This document shows positions 6,865 through 14,700 of a DNA stretch of 17,750 bases, in pieces (position 1 is the stretch's first letter; the number at the start of each line of letters is the position of its first letter). The notes under the pieces are model-generated. The model saw nothing but the letters and a program-made list of their open reading frames with translations. It did no database searches and had not been told where the DNA came from. The DNA lies in assembly GCA_003249625.1 (NCBI GenBank), contig QKII01000477.1:1-17750 (forward strand), in the 5' to 3' direction. The stretch is from Propionivibrio sp. GTDB taxonomy: Bacteria > Pseudomonadota > Gammaproteobacteria > Burkholderiales > Rhodocyclaceae. The translations under genes were made by a program, and so were the position numbers.

Positions 6865-7920
6865 TCATTTGGCAGGTGGAAGCGTGATTTCACTCAGTGC
6901 TGGTTTCTCCCCCAGGAAGTCCAGCCGTTCGCGCATTTGTGCGCTGACTTCGACCCGGCCGTCCGCGGCGACCCGCAAAACGTGGTCGACATTCAACCGG
7001 GCGGCCAGTTGCGGCCAACGCTCGCCGGCGATGAACAGCGGCTTCGAGGCGACGTCGGACAACGTTCCGGCCGCCTGGCGCGGCGTGACCAGCACGGTAA
7101 GCGCCTGGGTATGCGTAACAGGCTCTCCGGATCGCGGGTCAAGCAGGTGGCAGTAGCGCTTGCCGTCGAGTTCGAAGAACCGCTGGTAATCGCCCGAGGT
7201 ACCGATCGCCTCGCCGTCGCGCAATTGCAAGGTAGCCAGCGGCCCGGGCTGGCGTGGATGCTGGATGCCGACGCTCCAAGGCGTGCCGTTCTTGCTGCCG
7301 AGCGCCATCACGTTGCCGCCGATGTTGACCAGGGCGTTCGCAACACCATGTTCACGCAAGATGGCGGCGGCACGGTCGAGCGCATAGCCTTTCAGGTAGC
7401 CGCCGAGGTCGACGGCCACATTGCGAGAACGACTGCCTATACGCTCGCCATCGATGATCAGGTCGGCAATGCCTGCTGGATGCTCACGCCAGGCTGCGAG
7501 CTGCTTGGCATCGGGAAGTACAGCCTTGTACTCGTCGGAGTGGAACCCCCAGAGACGGATCAGCTTGCCGATCCCGGGGTCGAACAGACCTTCACCGAGC
7601 GCCGAGAGTCGCTGCGCGTCGCGCAGCAGGTCGACCATTTCACTGCTGACCTGCAACGACTTTCCCTCTGCGAGAGCATTGTTGAGATCGTTGAGTTCAG
7701 AGGGGCGCCAGGCATGGTAGGTGCGGTGCAGGCGGTCGAATTCTTGAAGCACCGCGGATGCGGCCGGGCGCGCCTGGGCCTCTTCGAGGCCCGCGACGAG
7801 AATTTCGACGCGTGTCCCGAAGACGAACGATTCCTGATGATGTACAGGCGCCTTGCCGCAGGCAGAAAGGAACAGCAGTACAAGCCCGAAAAGCGCGGAA
7901 ACCAGTGCGTTACGGATCAC
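6865..7920 (-). CDS. apbE: ApbE-family FAD:protein FMN transferase, lipoprotein
   Basis: 351 residues from a GTG at 7920 that overlaps the gshB stop in a GTGA, so translation is probably coupled. The N-terminus is a lipoprotein signal with lipobox LSAC (Cys21). ApbE motifs seen: ESFVFGTRVEI, FDPGIGKLIRLWGF, VDLGGYLKGYALDRAAA, ALVNIGGNVMALG, AIGTSGDYQRF and HLLDPRSGEPV. ApbE enzymes attach FMN from FAD to Thr or Ser of exported or membrane flavoproteins (NqrB/C, RnfD/G and others) in a Mg2+-dependent reaction. Near the C-terminus the usual D-x-x-[ST]-T segment reads DVASK (Asp about 289, Lys about 293), so the Thr expected to help bind the metal is replaced by Lys. This may alter activity. No target flavoprotein is encoded nearby. 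Confidence 0.9.
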   Translation of the reverse strand: MIRNALVSALFGLVLLFLSACGKAPVHHQESFVFGTRVEILVAGLEEAQARPAASAVLQEFDRLHRTYHAWRPSELNDLNNALAEGKSLQVSSEMVDLLRDAQRLSALGEGLFDPGIGKLIRLWGFHSDEYKAVLPDAKQLAAWREHPAGIADLIIDGERIGSRSRNVAVDLGGYLKGYALDRAAAILREHGVANALVNIGGNVMALGSKNGTPWSVGIQHPRQPGPLATLQLRDGEAIGTSGDYQRFFELDGKRYCHLLDPRSGEPVTHTQALTVLVTPRQAAGTLSDVASKPLFIAGERWPQLAARLNVDHVLRVAADGRVEVSAQMRERLDFLGEKPALSEITLPPAK

Positions 7921-8900
7921 GATACGCTGTTATCTTCCGTGCGCTCTTCCGTTGTCCCACCGCAGGCAGCTTCGACGGCCTTGATGAACATCGCAGCGGA
8001 ATCGAAACCGGTCTGCTGACAGATTTCGACCATGCAGGTCGGACTGGTGACATTGATCTCGGTAAGCCAGTCGCCGATCACGTCGATGCCGACGAATAGC
8101 AACCCACGCGCTGCGAGCACCGGCGCCAGCGCTTCCGCAATCTCCCGGTCGCGCGCGGTCAGCGGTCGAGCTTCGCCTCGGCCGCCCGCCGCCAGATTGC
8201 CACGCGTCTCGCCGGCCATCGGAATGCGGGCAAGGCAGTACGGCACGACTTCGCCGCCAATGATCAGGATGCGCTTGTCGCCCTGCGTGATTTCGGGGAT
8301 GAAACGTTGCGCCATGATCGTCCGCTGGCCGTCATGGGTCAGCGTCTCGATGATCACGTTGCGGTTCGGATCGTCGTCGCGCACGCGGAAAATCTGGCTG
8401 CCGCCCATCCCGTCCAGCGGCTTGAGGACAACATCGCGGTGGGCAGTAATGAAGTCCTTGATGAGGGCGTCGCTACGGGCAACCAGGGTCGGTACGGCGA
8501 ACTGTGCGAATTCGGCAACGGCGAGCTTTTCCGAGTGGTCGCGCAGCGCACGCGGACTATTGAAAACCCGCGCCCCGTCGGCCTCGGCCAGTTCCAGCAA
8601 CCAGGTGCTGGTCACATATTCCATGTCGAACGGCGGATCCTTGCGCATGATCACCGCGTCGAAGCCGCGCAGCGGCGCGACCATCTCCTCGCCTTCGACG
8701 TACCAGTCCGAATCGGTTTCGAGAAGCACCAGGTGCGTGGCTTCGGCGCAGACACCGTGCCGTGCGCTCCAGTGCAGGGAGGGTTGCTGGATGGTCCACA
8801 CCGAGTGACCGGCGGCCTGAGCCGCGCGCATCATGGCGACGCTGGAATCCTTGTGGGGTTTCAACGCATCGAGCGGATCGATGATGAAGGCAATGCGCAT
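7917..8900 (-). CDS. gshB: Glutathione synthetase
   Basis: 327 residues, close to the usual length. It joins gamma-glutamylcysteine and glycine with ATP in the cytoplasm. The N-terminal domain starts MRIAFIIDPLDALKPHKDSS, the family opening. Other seen motifs are MRKDPPFDMEYVTSTWLLE, VLKPLDGMGGSQIFRV (ATP-grasp lysine and glycine loop), QGDKRILIIGGEVVPYCLARIP, RGNLAAGGRGEARPL and INVTSPTCMVEI (metal-binding Glu/Asn region). The ATG at 8900 lies 3 bases past the gshA stop. Its Shine-Dalgarno sequence, AGGAGG, lies within the last codons of gshA. The stop overlaps the apbE start. The gene is in the usual gshA-gshB order. Confidence 0.97.
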   Translation of the reverse strand: MRIAFIIDPLDALKPHKDSSVAMMRAAQAAGHSVWTIQQPSLHWSARHGVCAEATHLVLLETDSDWYVEGEEMVAPLRGFDAVIMRKDPPFDMEYVTSTWLLELAEADGARVFNSPRALRDHSEKLAVAEFAQFAVPTLVARSDALIKDFITAHRDVVLKPLDGMGGSQIFRVRDDDPNRNVIIETLTHDGQRTIMAQRFIPEITQGDKRILIIGGEVVPYCLARIPMAGETRGNLAAGGRGEARPLTARDREIAEALAPVLAARGLLFVGIDVIGDWLTEINVTSPTCMVEICQQTGFDSAAMFIKAVEAACGGTTEERTEDNSVS

Positions 8901-8903
8901 GGA

Positions 8904-10187
8904 TCAATCCTCCTGGGGTTCCGTACGTTCAAGTTCCAACGAGGCGGCCAACAAGGCCAGCCGTGCCACGACCCCATAAGCATAGAATCGGTTCGGCGCC
9001 GCATCCGGCGTCTGGCAGCAATCAGGCAGAGAGCAGCTGGTTTCGAAGGCCAGCGGTTCGAAGTGCATCCCTGGGGCGTTGAGGTTTTCGTCGTTGCCAC
9101 GCCCCGTATGGACGCGGTAGAAGCCGCCGACCACGTAGCGGTCGATCATGTAGACCACCGGCTCGGCGACGCCGTCGGAAACCTGCTCGCGGGTATGCAC
9201 ACCTTCCTGGATGATCACCTGCGAAACGCTCGCGCCTTCCTTGATTACCGACATCTTGTTGCGCTGGCGCCGGTTCAGGCCAACAACCTCCGCGGCATCC
9301 TTGACCGTCATCACGCCCATGCCGTAGGTACCTGCGTCGGCCTTGACCACCACGTACGGCGTGTCGTCGATTCCGTATTCCTTGTATTTTTCGCGAATCA
9401 GGGTCAACACGCCGTCGACGTTGGCTGCCAGGCAATCCTCCCCCTGCCGCTCATGGAAGTCGATACTGTCGCAGACCGAGAAATAGGGATTGATCTGCCA
9501 GGGGTCGATGCCAACCAGCCGGGCAAACTCGCTGGCCACCTCGTCGTAGGCGGTAAAGTGGTTCGACTTGCGGCGCGTCGCCCAGCCAGCGTGCAGCGGC
9601 GGCAGGATGAACTGCTCGTTGAGGTCCTGCAGGATCTCGGGCACGCCGGCGGTCAGGTCATTGTTGAGCAGTACGGCACAAGGGTCGAAGTCGGCGAGGC
9701 CGATTCGGTAGCGGGTGCGTATCAGCGGCTCAAGCAGCAGCGTACCGCCGTCGGGCAGCTCGACCGGCGTCGGCTTGTCGATTTCCGGCAGCAGCGAGCC
9801 GACCCGCACGTTCAGCCCGGTCATGCGCAGGATGGTCACCAGTTGCGCGACGTTCTGCAGGTAGAAACGGTTGCGCGTGTGATTCTCCGGGATCAACAGC
9901 AAGCTCTTGGCCATCGGACAGATCTTGTCGATGGCCGCCATTGCCGCCTGCACGCACAGTGGCAGGAAGGCTGCGTTCAGGTTATTGAAGCCCCCCGGAA
10001 ACAGGTTCATATCCACCGGCGCCAGTTTGAAGCCGGCGTTGCGCAGGTCCACAGAGCCATAGAATGGCGGCGTGTGCTCCTGCCACTTGCCACGCAGCCA
10101 GCGCTCGATGTCCGGCGTGGCGTCGAGGAATTTCTTTTCAAGTTCAAGCAATGGCCCGGTCAGGGCCGTCGTCAGGTGAGGAACCAT
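8904..10187 (-). CDS. gshA: Glutamate-cysteine ligase, proteobacterial GshA family
   Basis: 427 residues, matching the distinct GshA family of beta- and some other proteobacteria rather than E. coli GshA. It makes gamma-glutamylcysteine, the first step of glutathione synthesis. Seen: GSVDLRNAGFKLAPVDMNLFPGGFNNL near the N-terminus, LLLIPENHTRNRFYLQNVAQL, LPPLHAGWATRRKSNHFTAYDEV, the nucleotide-binding-like PYVVVKADAGTYGMGVMTV and a C-terminal FYAYGVVARLALLAASLE segment. The start ATG at 10187 has AAGGAG 8 bases upstream. It is followed by gshB with almost no gap, so the two form an operon. The methyltransferase gene ends 62 bases upstream in the same direction and may be co-transcribed. Confidence 0.95.
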   Translation of the reverse strand: MVPHLTTALTGPLLELEKKFLDATPDIERWLRGKWQEHTPPFYGSVDLRNAGFKLAPVDMNLFPGGFNNLNAAFLPLCVQAAMAAIDKICPMAKSLLLIPENHTRNRFYLQNVAQLVTILRMTGLNVRVGSLLPEIDKPTPVELPDGGTLLLEPLIRTRYRIGLADFDPCAVLLNNDLTAGVPEILQDLNEQFILPPLHAGWATRRKSNHFTAYDEVASEFARLVGIDPWQINPYFSVCDSIDFHERQGEDCLAANVDGVLTLIREKYKEYGIDDTPYVVVKADAGTYGMGVMTVKDAAEVVGLNRRQRNKMSVIKEGASVSQVIIQEGVHTREQVSDGVAEPVVYMIDRYVVGGFYRVHTGRGNDENLNAPGMHFEPLAFETSCSLPDCCQTPDAAPNRFYAYGVVARLALLAASLELERTEPQED

Positions 10188-10249
10188 GTTTACATCTCCT
10201 TCCAGTCCGGCGAGCAGGAGCCCCTGCCGGCGCTTCGGGCGCTCAGGCG

Positions 10250-11521
10250 TCAGAAGCGGTTCTTCAGTTTATCCCACCAGCTCTGTTCGCCGGAAGGCAG
10301 AAAGGAACGAAAGACCTTGGGCAAGGGCGTTTGTTCAAGGCTTCGCTGGGTGAACAGAAACCGGCCGTCACAGACGAAACCGAGATCGGCCCAATCAACC
10401 GCGTTGAGTGCGGCAGCCAGCGCATGCACATCGACATGGGGTGCCTTGGGGAAAATTGCAAGCACCGCACCGTCGTAGTTCGGGCAATCATGGACAAAAA
10501 AAGGCTGCGCCCGGCGCGTCTTGTTGTTGACATAGACCCGGGGCAGATCCGACTGATAGTAGCCCCGCCCCCACTGCCACCAGTTCGTTTCGTCGTAACG
10601 GCGGATGCGGCGGGCAAGCAACCGTTCCTTGTGCGGCAGCAACGCGCTCGGCGCAGGTTGTCCCGGTTCACACCAGATCATCCGCCTCGTCTTGCCATCG
10701 GCGGCCGTCCCCGAACAGACGAAATCGCGATTGCCATGATGATCGCTGGTGTAAACATCGTCAGCCCCCGAGACGGCGCCGACCTTGACGAAGGCAATGT
10801 CGGAAAGATGCAGGGGGTAATCGCCACGCGCAAACAGCAAATGGCCGCCGCTCTCGACGAAACGCCGCGTTTCCCATCTCGGCGTCTGCAGGCCGGCAAC
10901 GCCATCTCCCTGCTCGAGTGCCGCATATCGCGTCGTACGCGACAGGTCCCCTTTCGCGAAGCGCCAGATCGCACAATTGGGTGTCGCGTCGTCGAACAGA
11001 TGCGTATCGCCAAGGTCGATGAAGTCGGTAATCGTCCCCGCCGCAAAAAGCAGGCGGTTGAGCGGCACGGCGGAGGTTGCCTTGAGCAGGTCGCGCGGGG
11101 TAATGAAGATCAGCTCGCCGCCCGGTTCAAGCAGGCGCAGACACTTCTCGATGAAGAACAGGTACAGATTGGCCCGACCGTCGAGAACCGTGTTGCGCGC
11201 CAGCCGGCGCGTACCTGGATCGATATCCTGATAGCGAACGTAGGGTGGATTGCCGATGATCGTGGCGAACCGCTCGTCGTCAAGCAATTCGAAGAAATTC
11301 ATCACTTCTGCGCCGGGTGGCGCATGGCGCGGATCGACCTCGATGCCAAGGGCACCGGGGAAATGACGGAGAAAGGCACCATCGCCGCAGGCCGGTTCGA
11401 GCACGCGACCGCTGTTGCGCACCAGTGTTCGCATACAGTCAACGATGGCAGCCGGGGTAAACACCTGCCCGAGGGCGGCTACGTCGTAGTCGTCACGTAA
11501 AGCGGTGGAAACGGCTGGCAT
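10250..11521 (-). CDS. Gamma-class N6-adenine DNA methyltransferase (Eco57I/TaqI-like), apparently solitary
   Basis: 423 residues from an ATG at 11521. Frames further upstream were rejected because a -10-like TATACT at 11553-11558 would place the transcript start near 11546. Motif X is LGQVFTPAAIVDCM (residues about 17-30), motif I (SAM binding) is RVLEPACGDGAFL (about 39-51), and the catalytic motif IV is IIGNPPYVRYQ (about 88-98). The order X-I-IV and the NPPY box identify a gamma-class amino-methyltransferase acting on adenine. The C-terminal half (to residue 423) has no nuclease motif that I recognise and probably holds target recognition. No restriction endonuclease gene is adjacent, so it may be an orphan regulatory or protective methylase. 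No Shine-Dalgarno sequence is visible at the chosen start. The recognition sequence cannot be deduced. Confidence 0.82.
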   Translation of the reverse strand: MPAVSTALRDDYDVAALGQVFTPAAIVDCMRTLVRNSGRVLEPACGDGAFLRHFPGALGIEVDPRHAPPGAEVMNFFELLDDERFATIIGNPPYVRYQDIDPGTRRLARNTVLDGRANLYLFFIEKCLRLLEPGGELIFITPRDLLKATSAVPLNRLLFAAGTITDFIDLGDTHLFDDATPNCAIWRFAKGDLSRTTRYAALEQGDGVAGLQTPRWETRRFVESGGHLLFARGDYPLHLSDIAFVKVGAVSGADDVYTSDHHGNRDFVCSGTAADGKTRRMIWCEPGQPAPSALLPHKERLLARRIRRYDETNWWQWGRGYYQSDLPRVYVNNKTRRAQPFFVHDCPNYDGAVLAIFPKAPHVDVHALAAALNAVDWADLGFVCDGRFLFTQRSLEQTPLPKVFRSFLPSGEQSWWDKLKNRF

Positions 11522-11552
11522 GCGAGGAAAGGGCGCGATGGTCGATCGACAG

Positions 11553-11558
11553 AGTATA
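11553..11558 (-). promoter_or_regulatory. -10 element for the methyltransferase gene
   Basis: The minus strand reads TATACT (5 of 6 matches to TATAAT). No good -35 is present 16-18 bases upstream. A transcript start near 11546 would leave a leader of about 25 bases before the ATG at 11521. It also contains the perfect palindrome GTCGATCGAC at 11541-11550, just downstream of the -10. Confidence 0.4.
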
Positions 11559-11633
11559 CCTCCTTCCGACACCACACCACGAAGGCGAACGGGTTCCATG
11601 AAACGGGCGCGTCCCAACCCTCGCGCCAGGAAG

Positions 11634-11661
11634 AAGACAGAAAAGTGATCATGAGTTAAAT
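11634..11661 (+). promoter_or_regulatory. Candidate promoter of the dctP-like operon
   Basis: AAGACA at 11634-11639 (4 of 6 to TTGACA) is separated by 16 bases from TTAAAT at 11656-11661 (4 of 6 to TATAAT). The start point would be near 11668, downstream of the in-frame ATG at 11665, which favours a translation start at 11698 or 11674. This is pattern matching only. Confidence 0.35.
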
Positions 11662-11697
11662 TGCATGCCGGTAATGTGGACTGCTCAGACACGGGGA

Positions 11698-12696
11698 ATG
11701 AAAAAAACATACGGGAGCTGCAGGGTGTGGGGGAGATTTACCATCGGGTTGGCAATGGCCGGCCTGTTTTCCCCCGTGGAGGCGAAGGATCTGATATTGG
11801 CGGAGATTCATCCGCCCGGGCACATCATCGTCAAGGCGGAGGAGCTCTTCGCCAGCCGACTGGCCGAACTGACCAACGGGCAGCTCACGGTCCAGATCAA
11901 GCACAGCGCCCAACTCGGCAACGAGAGCAAGTCTTGGGAAAGCGTACGCAACGGCTCGGTCGACGTGGTCCGGATAAACCTCGGCGGAATGGTCAAGGAC
12001 ATTCAGTCGGCACGACTGCTGAGTTTGCCGTATCTGTTCCGCTCGCGCGAGCACATGTGGCGCGTGCTCGGTGGCGATTTCGGCAAACGCATCAAGGCGG
12101 AGGTCGAGAAGACCGGCGCTGTCGTGCTGGCCTATTACGACAGCGGCGCCCGGTCTTTCTATACGACCCAAAGGCCGATCCAGAAACGCGCGGACTTCAA
12201 GGGTCTGCGCATCCGGGTACAGGACTCGCCGGTCTACAAGGATCTGATCTCCGAACTGGGCGGTACGCCGGTCGTCGTTTCCTATGAAAAGGTCAACGAC
12301 GCGTTTCGCAAAGGCGAAATCGATGGGGCCGAAAACAATCTGCCTTCGTACGTGTCGAGCGGGCATCACCAGTACGCCCGCTACTACAGCATGGATGAGC
12401 ACTCCTCGGTGCCGGAAATCCTCCTGATGTCCAAGAAGTCATGGGATGCCCTGACCCCGGAACAACAGACGTCGGTAACGACCGCGGCTGCGGAATCGTC
12501 CGCCTACATGAAAAAATTGTGGGCGGAATCGGAAGTCCAGGCGCTGGCGAAAGCCCGCAAGGACGGCGCGGCGATCCTGGAAAAACATCAGGTTTACCTG
12601 AGCGGCATTGAAACGTACGCGGTGAAGGTCTACTCAAAATATGTGACAAACCCCGAGGACCTTGGGATTATTCTCAACATCTTGCGCTCTGAATAG
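11698..12696 (+). CDS. TRAP transporter solute-binding protein, DctP family
   Basis: 332 residues from an ATG at 11698 (MKKTYGSCRVWGRF), which gives a compact signal peptide with cleavage probably after VEA. In-frame ATGs at 11665 and 11674 are possible but would lengthen the leader. The mature domain shows the DctP layout: HPPGHIIVKAEELFASRLAELTNGQLTVQI, the segment around AQLGNESKSWESVRNGSVDVV, the ligand-carboxylate Arg region FKGLRIRVQDSPVYKDLISELGG, and KGEIDGAENNLPSY. It would bind an organic acid in the periplasm and hand it to DctQ/DctM membrane subunits. Those subunits are not in the window, so it is an orphan here. Two reductase genes follow 26 bases downstream on the same strand. 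The ligand is unknown. Keto- or hydroxy-acids are suggested only by context. Confidence 0.9.
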   Translation: MKKTYGSCRVWGRFTIGLAMAGLFSPVEAKDLILAEIHPPGHIIVKAEELFASRLAELTNGQLTVQIKHSAQLGNESKSWESVRNGSVDVVRINLGGMVKDIQSARLLSLPYLFRSREHMWRVLGGDFGKRIKAEVEKTGAVVLAYYDSGARSFYTTQRPIQKRADFKGLRIRVQDSPVYKDLISELGGTPVVVSYEKVNDAFRKGEIDGAENNLPSYVSSGHHQYARYYSMDEHSSVPEILLMSKKSWDALTPEQQTSVTTAAAESSAYMKKLWAESEVQALAKARKDGAAILEKHQVYLSGIETYAVKVYSKYVTNPEDLGIILNILRSE

Positions 12697-12722
12697 GCTG
12701 TCGGCGACGCAGGAGAATCGAA

Positions 12723-13661
12723 ATGCACGAAGTCCGCTTACTTGTACTTGGCGCCGGCGGAATCGGCGGTTATTTCGGCGCGCGGATCCATGCCGCGGGG
12801 GGCGACGTCACCTTTCTCGTGCGTCCGGCGCGGGCAACCGCCTTGCGTGAGAATGGCCTGAAGGTATTCAGTCCGCACGGCGATCTTCAGATCCAGCCAA
12901 AGGTACTGACCCGTGACGAGTTGCGCGAGCCGTTTGACGCGGTAATCCTCTCTTGCAAGGCCTACGACCTCGATGCGGCGATGGACGACATCGCACCCGC
13001 CGTCGGTCCGCAAACGCTGCTGTTGCCGCTGCTCAACGGCGTCTCGCATATCGACCGCCTCGCTGCCCGCTATGGCCGCGGACGCATTCTCGGCGGCGTC
13101 GCGCAGGCAGCGCTGCTGGTGACCCCTGAAGGCAACATCCGCCATTTCAACGCCACGCACCGGCTGATTACCGGGGTGTTTGATAGTTCCAACACAATGC
13201 CGGCAGTGTTGCCGGAACTCGCGCGCGTGATCGCCGCATCCGGCGTCGACTTCATCCTTTCCGACGACATCGAGCAGGCAATGTGGAACAAGTTCGTCTT
13301 CTGGTCAGCCTTGGCCGGGGCGACCTGTACCTTGCGCGCCAACATCGGGACCATCTTGAAAACGCTTGGCGGGGAAGAGTTTGTCACCGGCCTGATCGCC
13401 GAATGCGCACGCATCGCAGAACTTTCCGGGCACACGCTAACCATCCCGCAACTGTCGACCTGCCGCTCCCTGTTGACCGAAAGCGGTTCTGTTCTTGAAG
13501 CGTCGATGCTGCGCGACATCGAACGCGGCAACCGGACGGAGGCAGAATTCACGCTTGGCGACCTCGTCGAACGCGCCAGAACGTTCGGCATCAACCCCCA
13601 TTGCCTGCGCCTTGCCTATACGCACATGCAGGCCTACGAAATTCGCCGCCAATCCATTTGA
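12723..13661 (+). CDS. Ketopantoate-reductase-family NAD(P)-dependent reductase, copy 1
   Basis: 312 residues with AGGAGA 7 bases before the ATG. The N-terminal Rossmann fold has LGAGGIGGYFGARI (GxGxxG at 10-15). Family residues are present: Lys79 in SCKAYDLD, Asn105 in LLNGV, the catalytic Lys190 in MWNKFVFW, Ser261 in SMLRDIERG and Glu273 in RTEAEF. However, the Asn that follows the catalytic Lys by four residues in E. coli PanE (KLAVN) is Trp194 here. The family reduces 2-keto acids. PanE reduces ketopantoate in pantothenate synthesis, and many relatives act on other substrates. No pantothenate genes are close. It sits downstream of the DctP-like gene and upstream of a paralogue, so a role in metabolising an imported acid is possible. 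Confidence 0.85.
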   Translation: MHEVRLLVLGAGGIGGYFGARIHAAGGDVTFLVRPARATALRENGLKVFSPHGDLQIQPKVLTRDELREPFDAVILSCKAYDLDAAMDDIAPAVGPQTLLLPLLNGVSHIDRLAARYGRGRILGGVAQAALLVTPEGNIRHFNATHRLITGVFDSSNTMPAVLPELARVIAASGVDFILSDDIEQAMWNKFVFWSALAGATCTLRANIGTILKTLGGEEFVTGLIAECARIAELSGHTLTIPQLSTCRSLLTESGSVLEASMLRDIERGNRTEAEFTLGDLVERARTFGINPHCLRLAYTHMQAYEIRRQSI

Positions 13662-13764
13662 GAGCTTGCCCGGCAAGCGGCAGAAGACGGTAAAGTAACA
13701 CCACAATGCCGGCTGCTTCTGCGAAAGGCGCAGCAGGGCCGACGGATTTCTCGGGGAGACAAAA

Positions 13765-14694
13765 ATGCGGGTACTGGTGTTGGGAGCAGGGGGTATCGGG
13801 GGCTATTTCGGTGCCCGAATACAGGCGGCGGGCGGCGACGTGACATTTCTCGTTCGCCCCGGTCGGGCCGCGCAACTGCGCGAGAAGGGCTTGCAGGTAG
13901 TCAGCCCGTTCGGCGATCTGCAACTCGTACCGAAAGTCGTCACCAACGAGGAATTGCACGAGGTTTTCGACGTCATCCTGCTGACCTGCAAGGCCTTCGA
14001 CCTGCCGTCGGCGATGGACGCAATCGCTCCGGCAGTCGGCGAACATACCGCCATCGTGCCCCTGCTCAATGGCGTCCGCCATATTGACACGCTGGTCGGG
14101 CGTTTCGGCGCAGGTCGCGTTCTTGGGGGCGTAGCCCTGATTTCGGTGACGCTGATGCCATCCGGCGAAATCCGTCACCTCAACCAGCTGCACCGTTTCA
14201 CCCTCGGCTCACTCGGTTGGCGTCCGTCCCCGTGGTACGAACCGTTCGCCAAACTGATGGAAGCCTCCGGCGTCGATTTCGTGCGCTCCGACAACGTTGG
14301 CCAGGCGATGTGGGACAAGGTCGTGTTTCTCGCCACGCTGGCCGGGGCAACTTGCCTGATGCGCGCCAGCGTCGGCGTCATCATGAGCACGCCGGCCGGC
14401 GAGAATTTCATCAACGGCCTGCTCGACGAATGCGCGGCGATCGCCGCGGCCAACAGCCGCAAGCTGGCAGACACGCAACTGACGGTGTTCCGCAACATGC
14501 TGACCGACCGCAACTCGCCGCTGGTCGCCTCGATGCTGCGCGATGTCGAGGCCGGCAAGCCGACCGAGGCCGATCACATCCTCGGGGACATGCTCGCCTG
14601 GGGAAACAGCAAGCAGATCGCAGCGCCCCTGCTGCGCCTCGCATACTCCCACCTGCAGGCGTATGAACACCGCAGGCAGGCGGAGGCGCGCTGA
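13765..14694 (+). CDS. Ketopantoate-reductase-family NAD(P)-dependent reductase, copy 2
   Basis: 309 residues with GGGGAG 6 bases before the ATG. It is clearly a paralogue of the preceding gene. Shared segments include GAGGIGGYFGARI, AAGGDVTFLVRP, the KAFDL/KAYDL block, LAGATC and SMLRD. Family residues are Lys76, Asn102, Lys185 in MWDKVVFL, Ser256 and Glu268. The position four after the catalytic Lys is Leu189, whereas E. coli PanE has Asn. The two copies differ throughout, so the duplication is not recent. It probably reduces a 2-keto acid with NADPH or NADH. Whether either copy supplies ketopantoate reductase activity is open. The stop lies 6 bases from the convergent ahpF stop with no terminator between. 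Confidence 0.86.
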   Translation: MRVLVLGAGGIGGYFGARIQAAGGDVTFLVRPGRAAQLREKGLQVVSPFGDLQLVPKVVTNEELHEVFDVILLTCKAFDLPSAMDAIAPAVGEHTAIVPLLNGVRHIDTLVGRFGAGRVLGGVALISVTLMPSGEIRHLNQLHRFTLGSLGWRPSPWYEPFAKLMEASGVDFVRSDNVGQAMWDKVVFLATLAGATCLMRASVGVIMSTPAGENFINGLLDECAAIAAANSRKLADTQLTVFRNMLTDRNSPLVASMLRDVEAGKPTEADHILGDMLAWGNSKQIAAPLLRLAYSHLQAYEHRRQAEAR

Positions 14695-14700
14695 TCCCCG

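Noticed and set aside
8307..10478. Plus-strand open frame of 723 codons antisense to gshB and gshA
   Set aside because: It mirrors confidently identified genes and spans two of them plus the gap. Its translation is rich in R, H, Q, V and D with no recognisable domain, as expected from codon bias in GC-rich DNA.
10064..11500. Plus-strand open frame of 478 codons opposite the methyltransferase
   Set aside because: The opposite strand carries clear methyltransferase motifs. This frame has no recognisable domain and runs into the gshA start region.
11559..11570. GGAAGGAGG on the minus strand as a ribosome site for a longer methyltransferase
   Set aside because: No in-frame ATG, GTG or TTG follows at a usable distance, and the TATACT overlapping it fits better as a -10 element.
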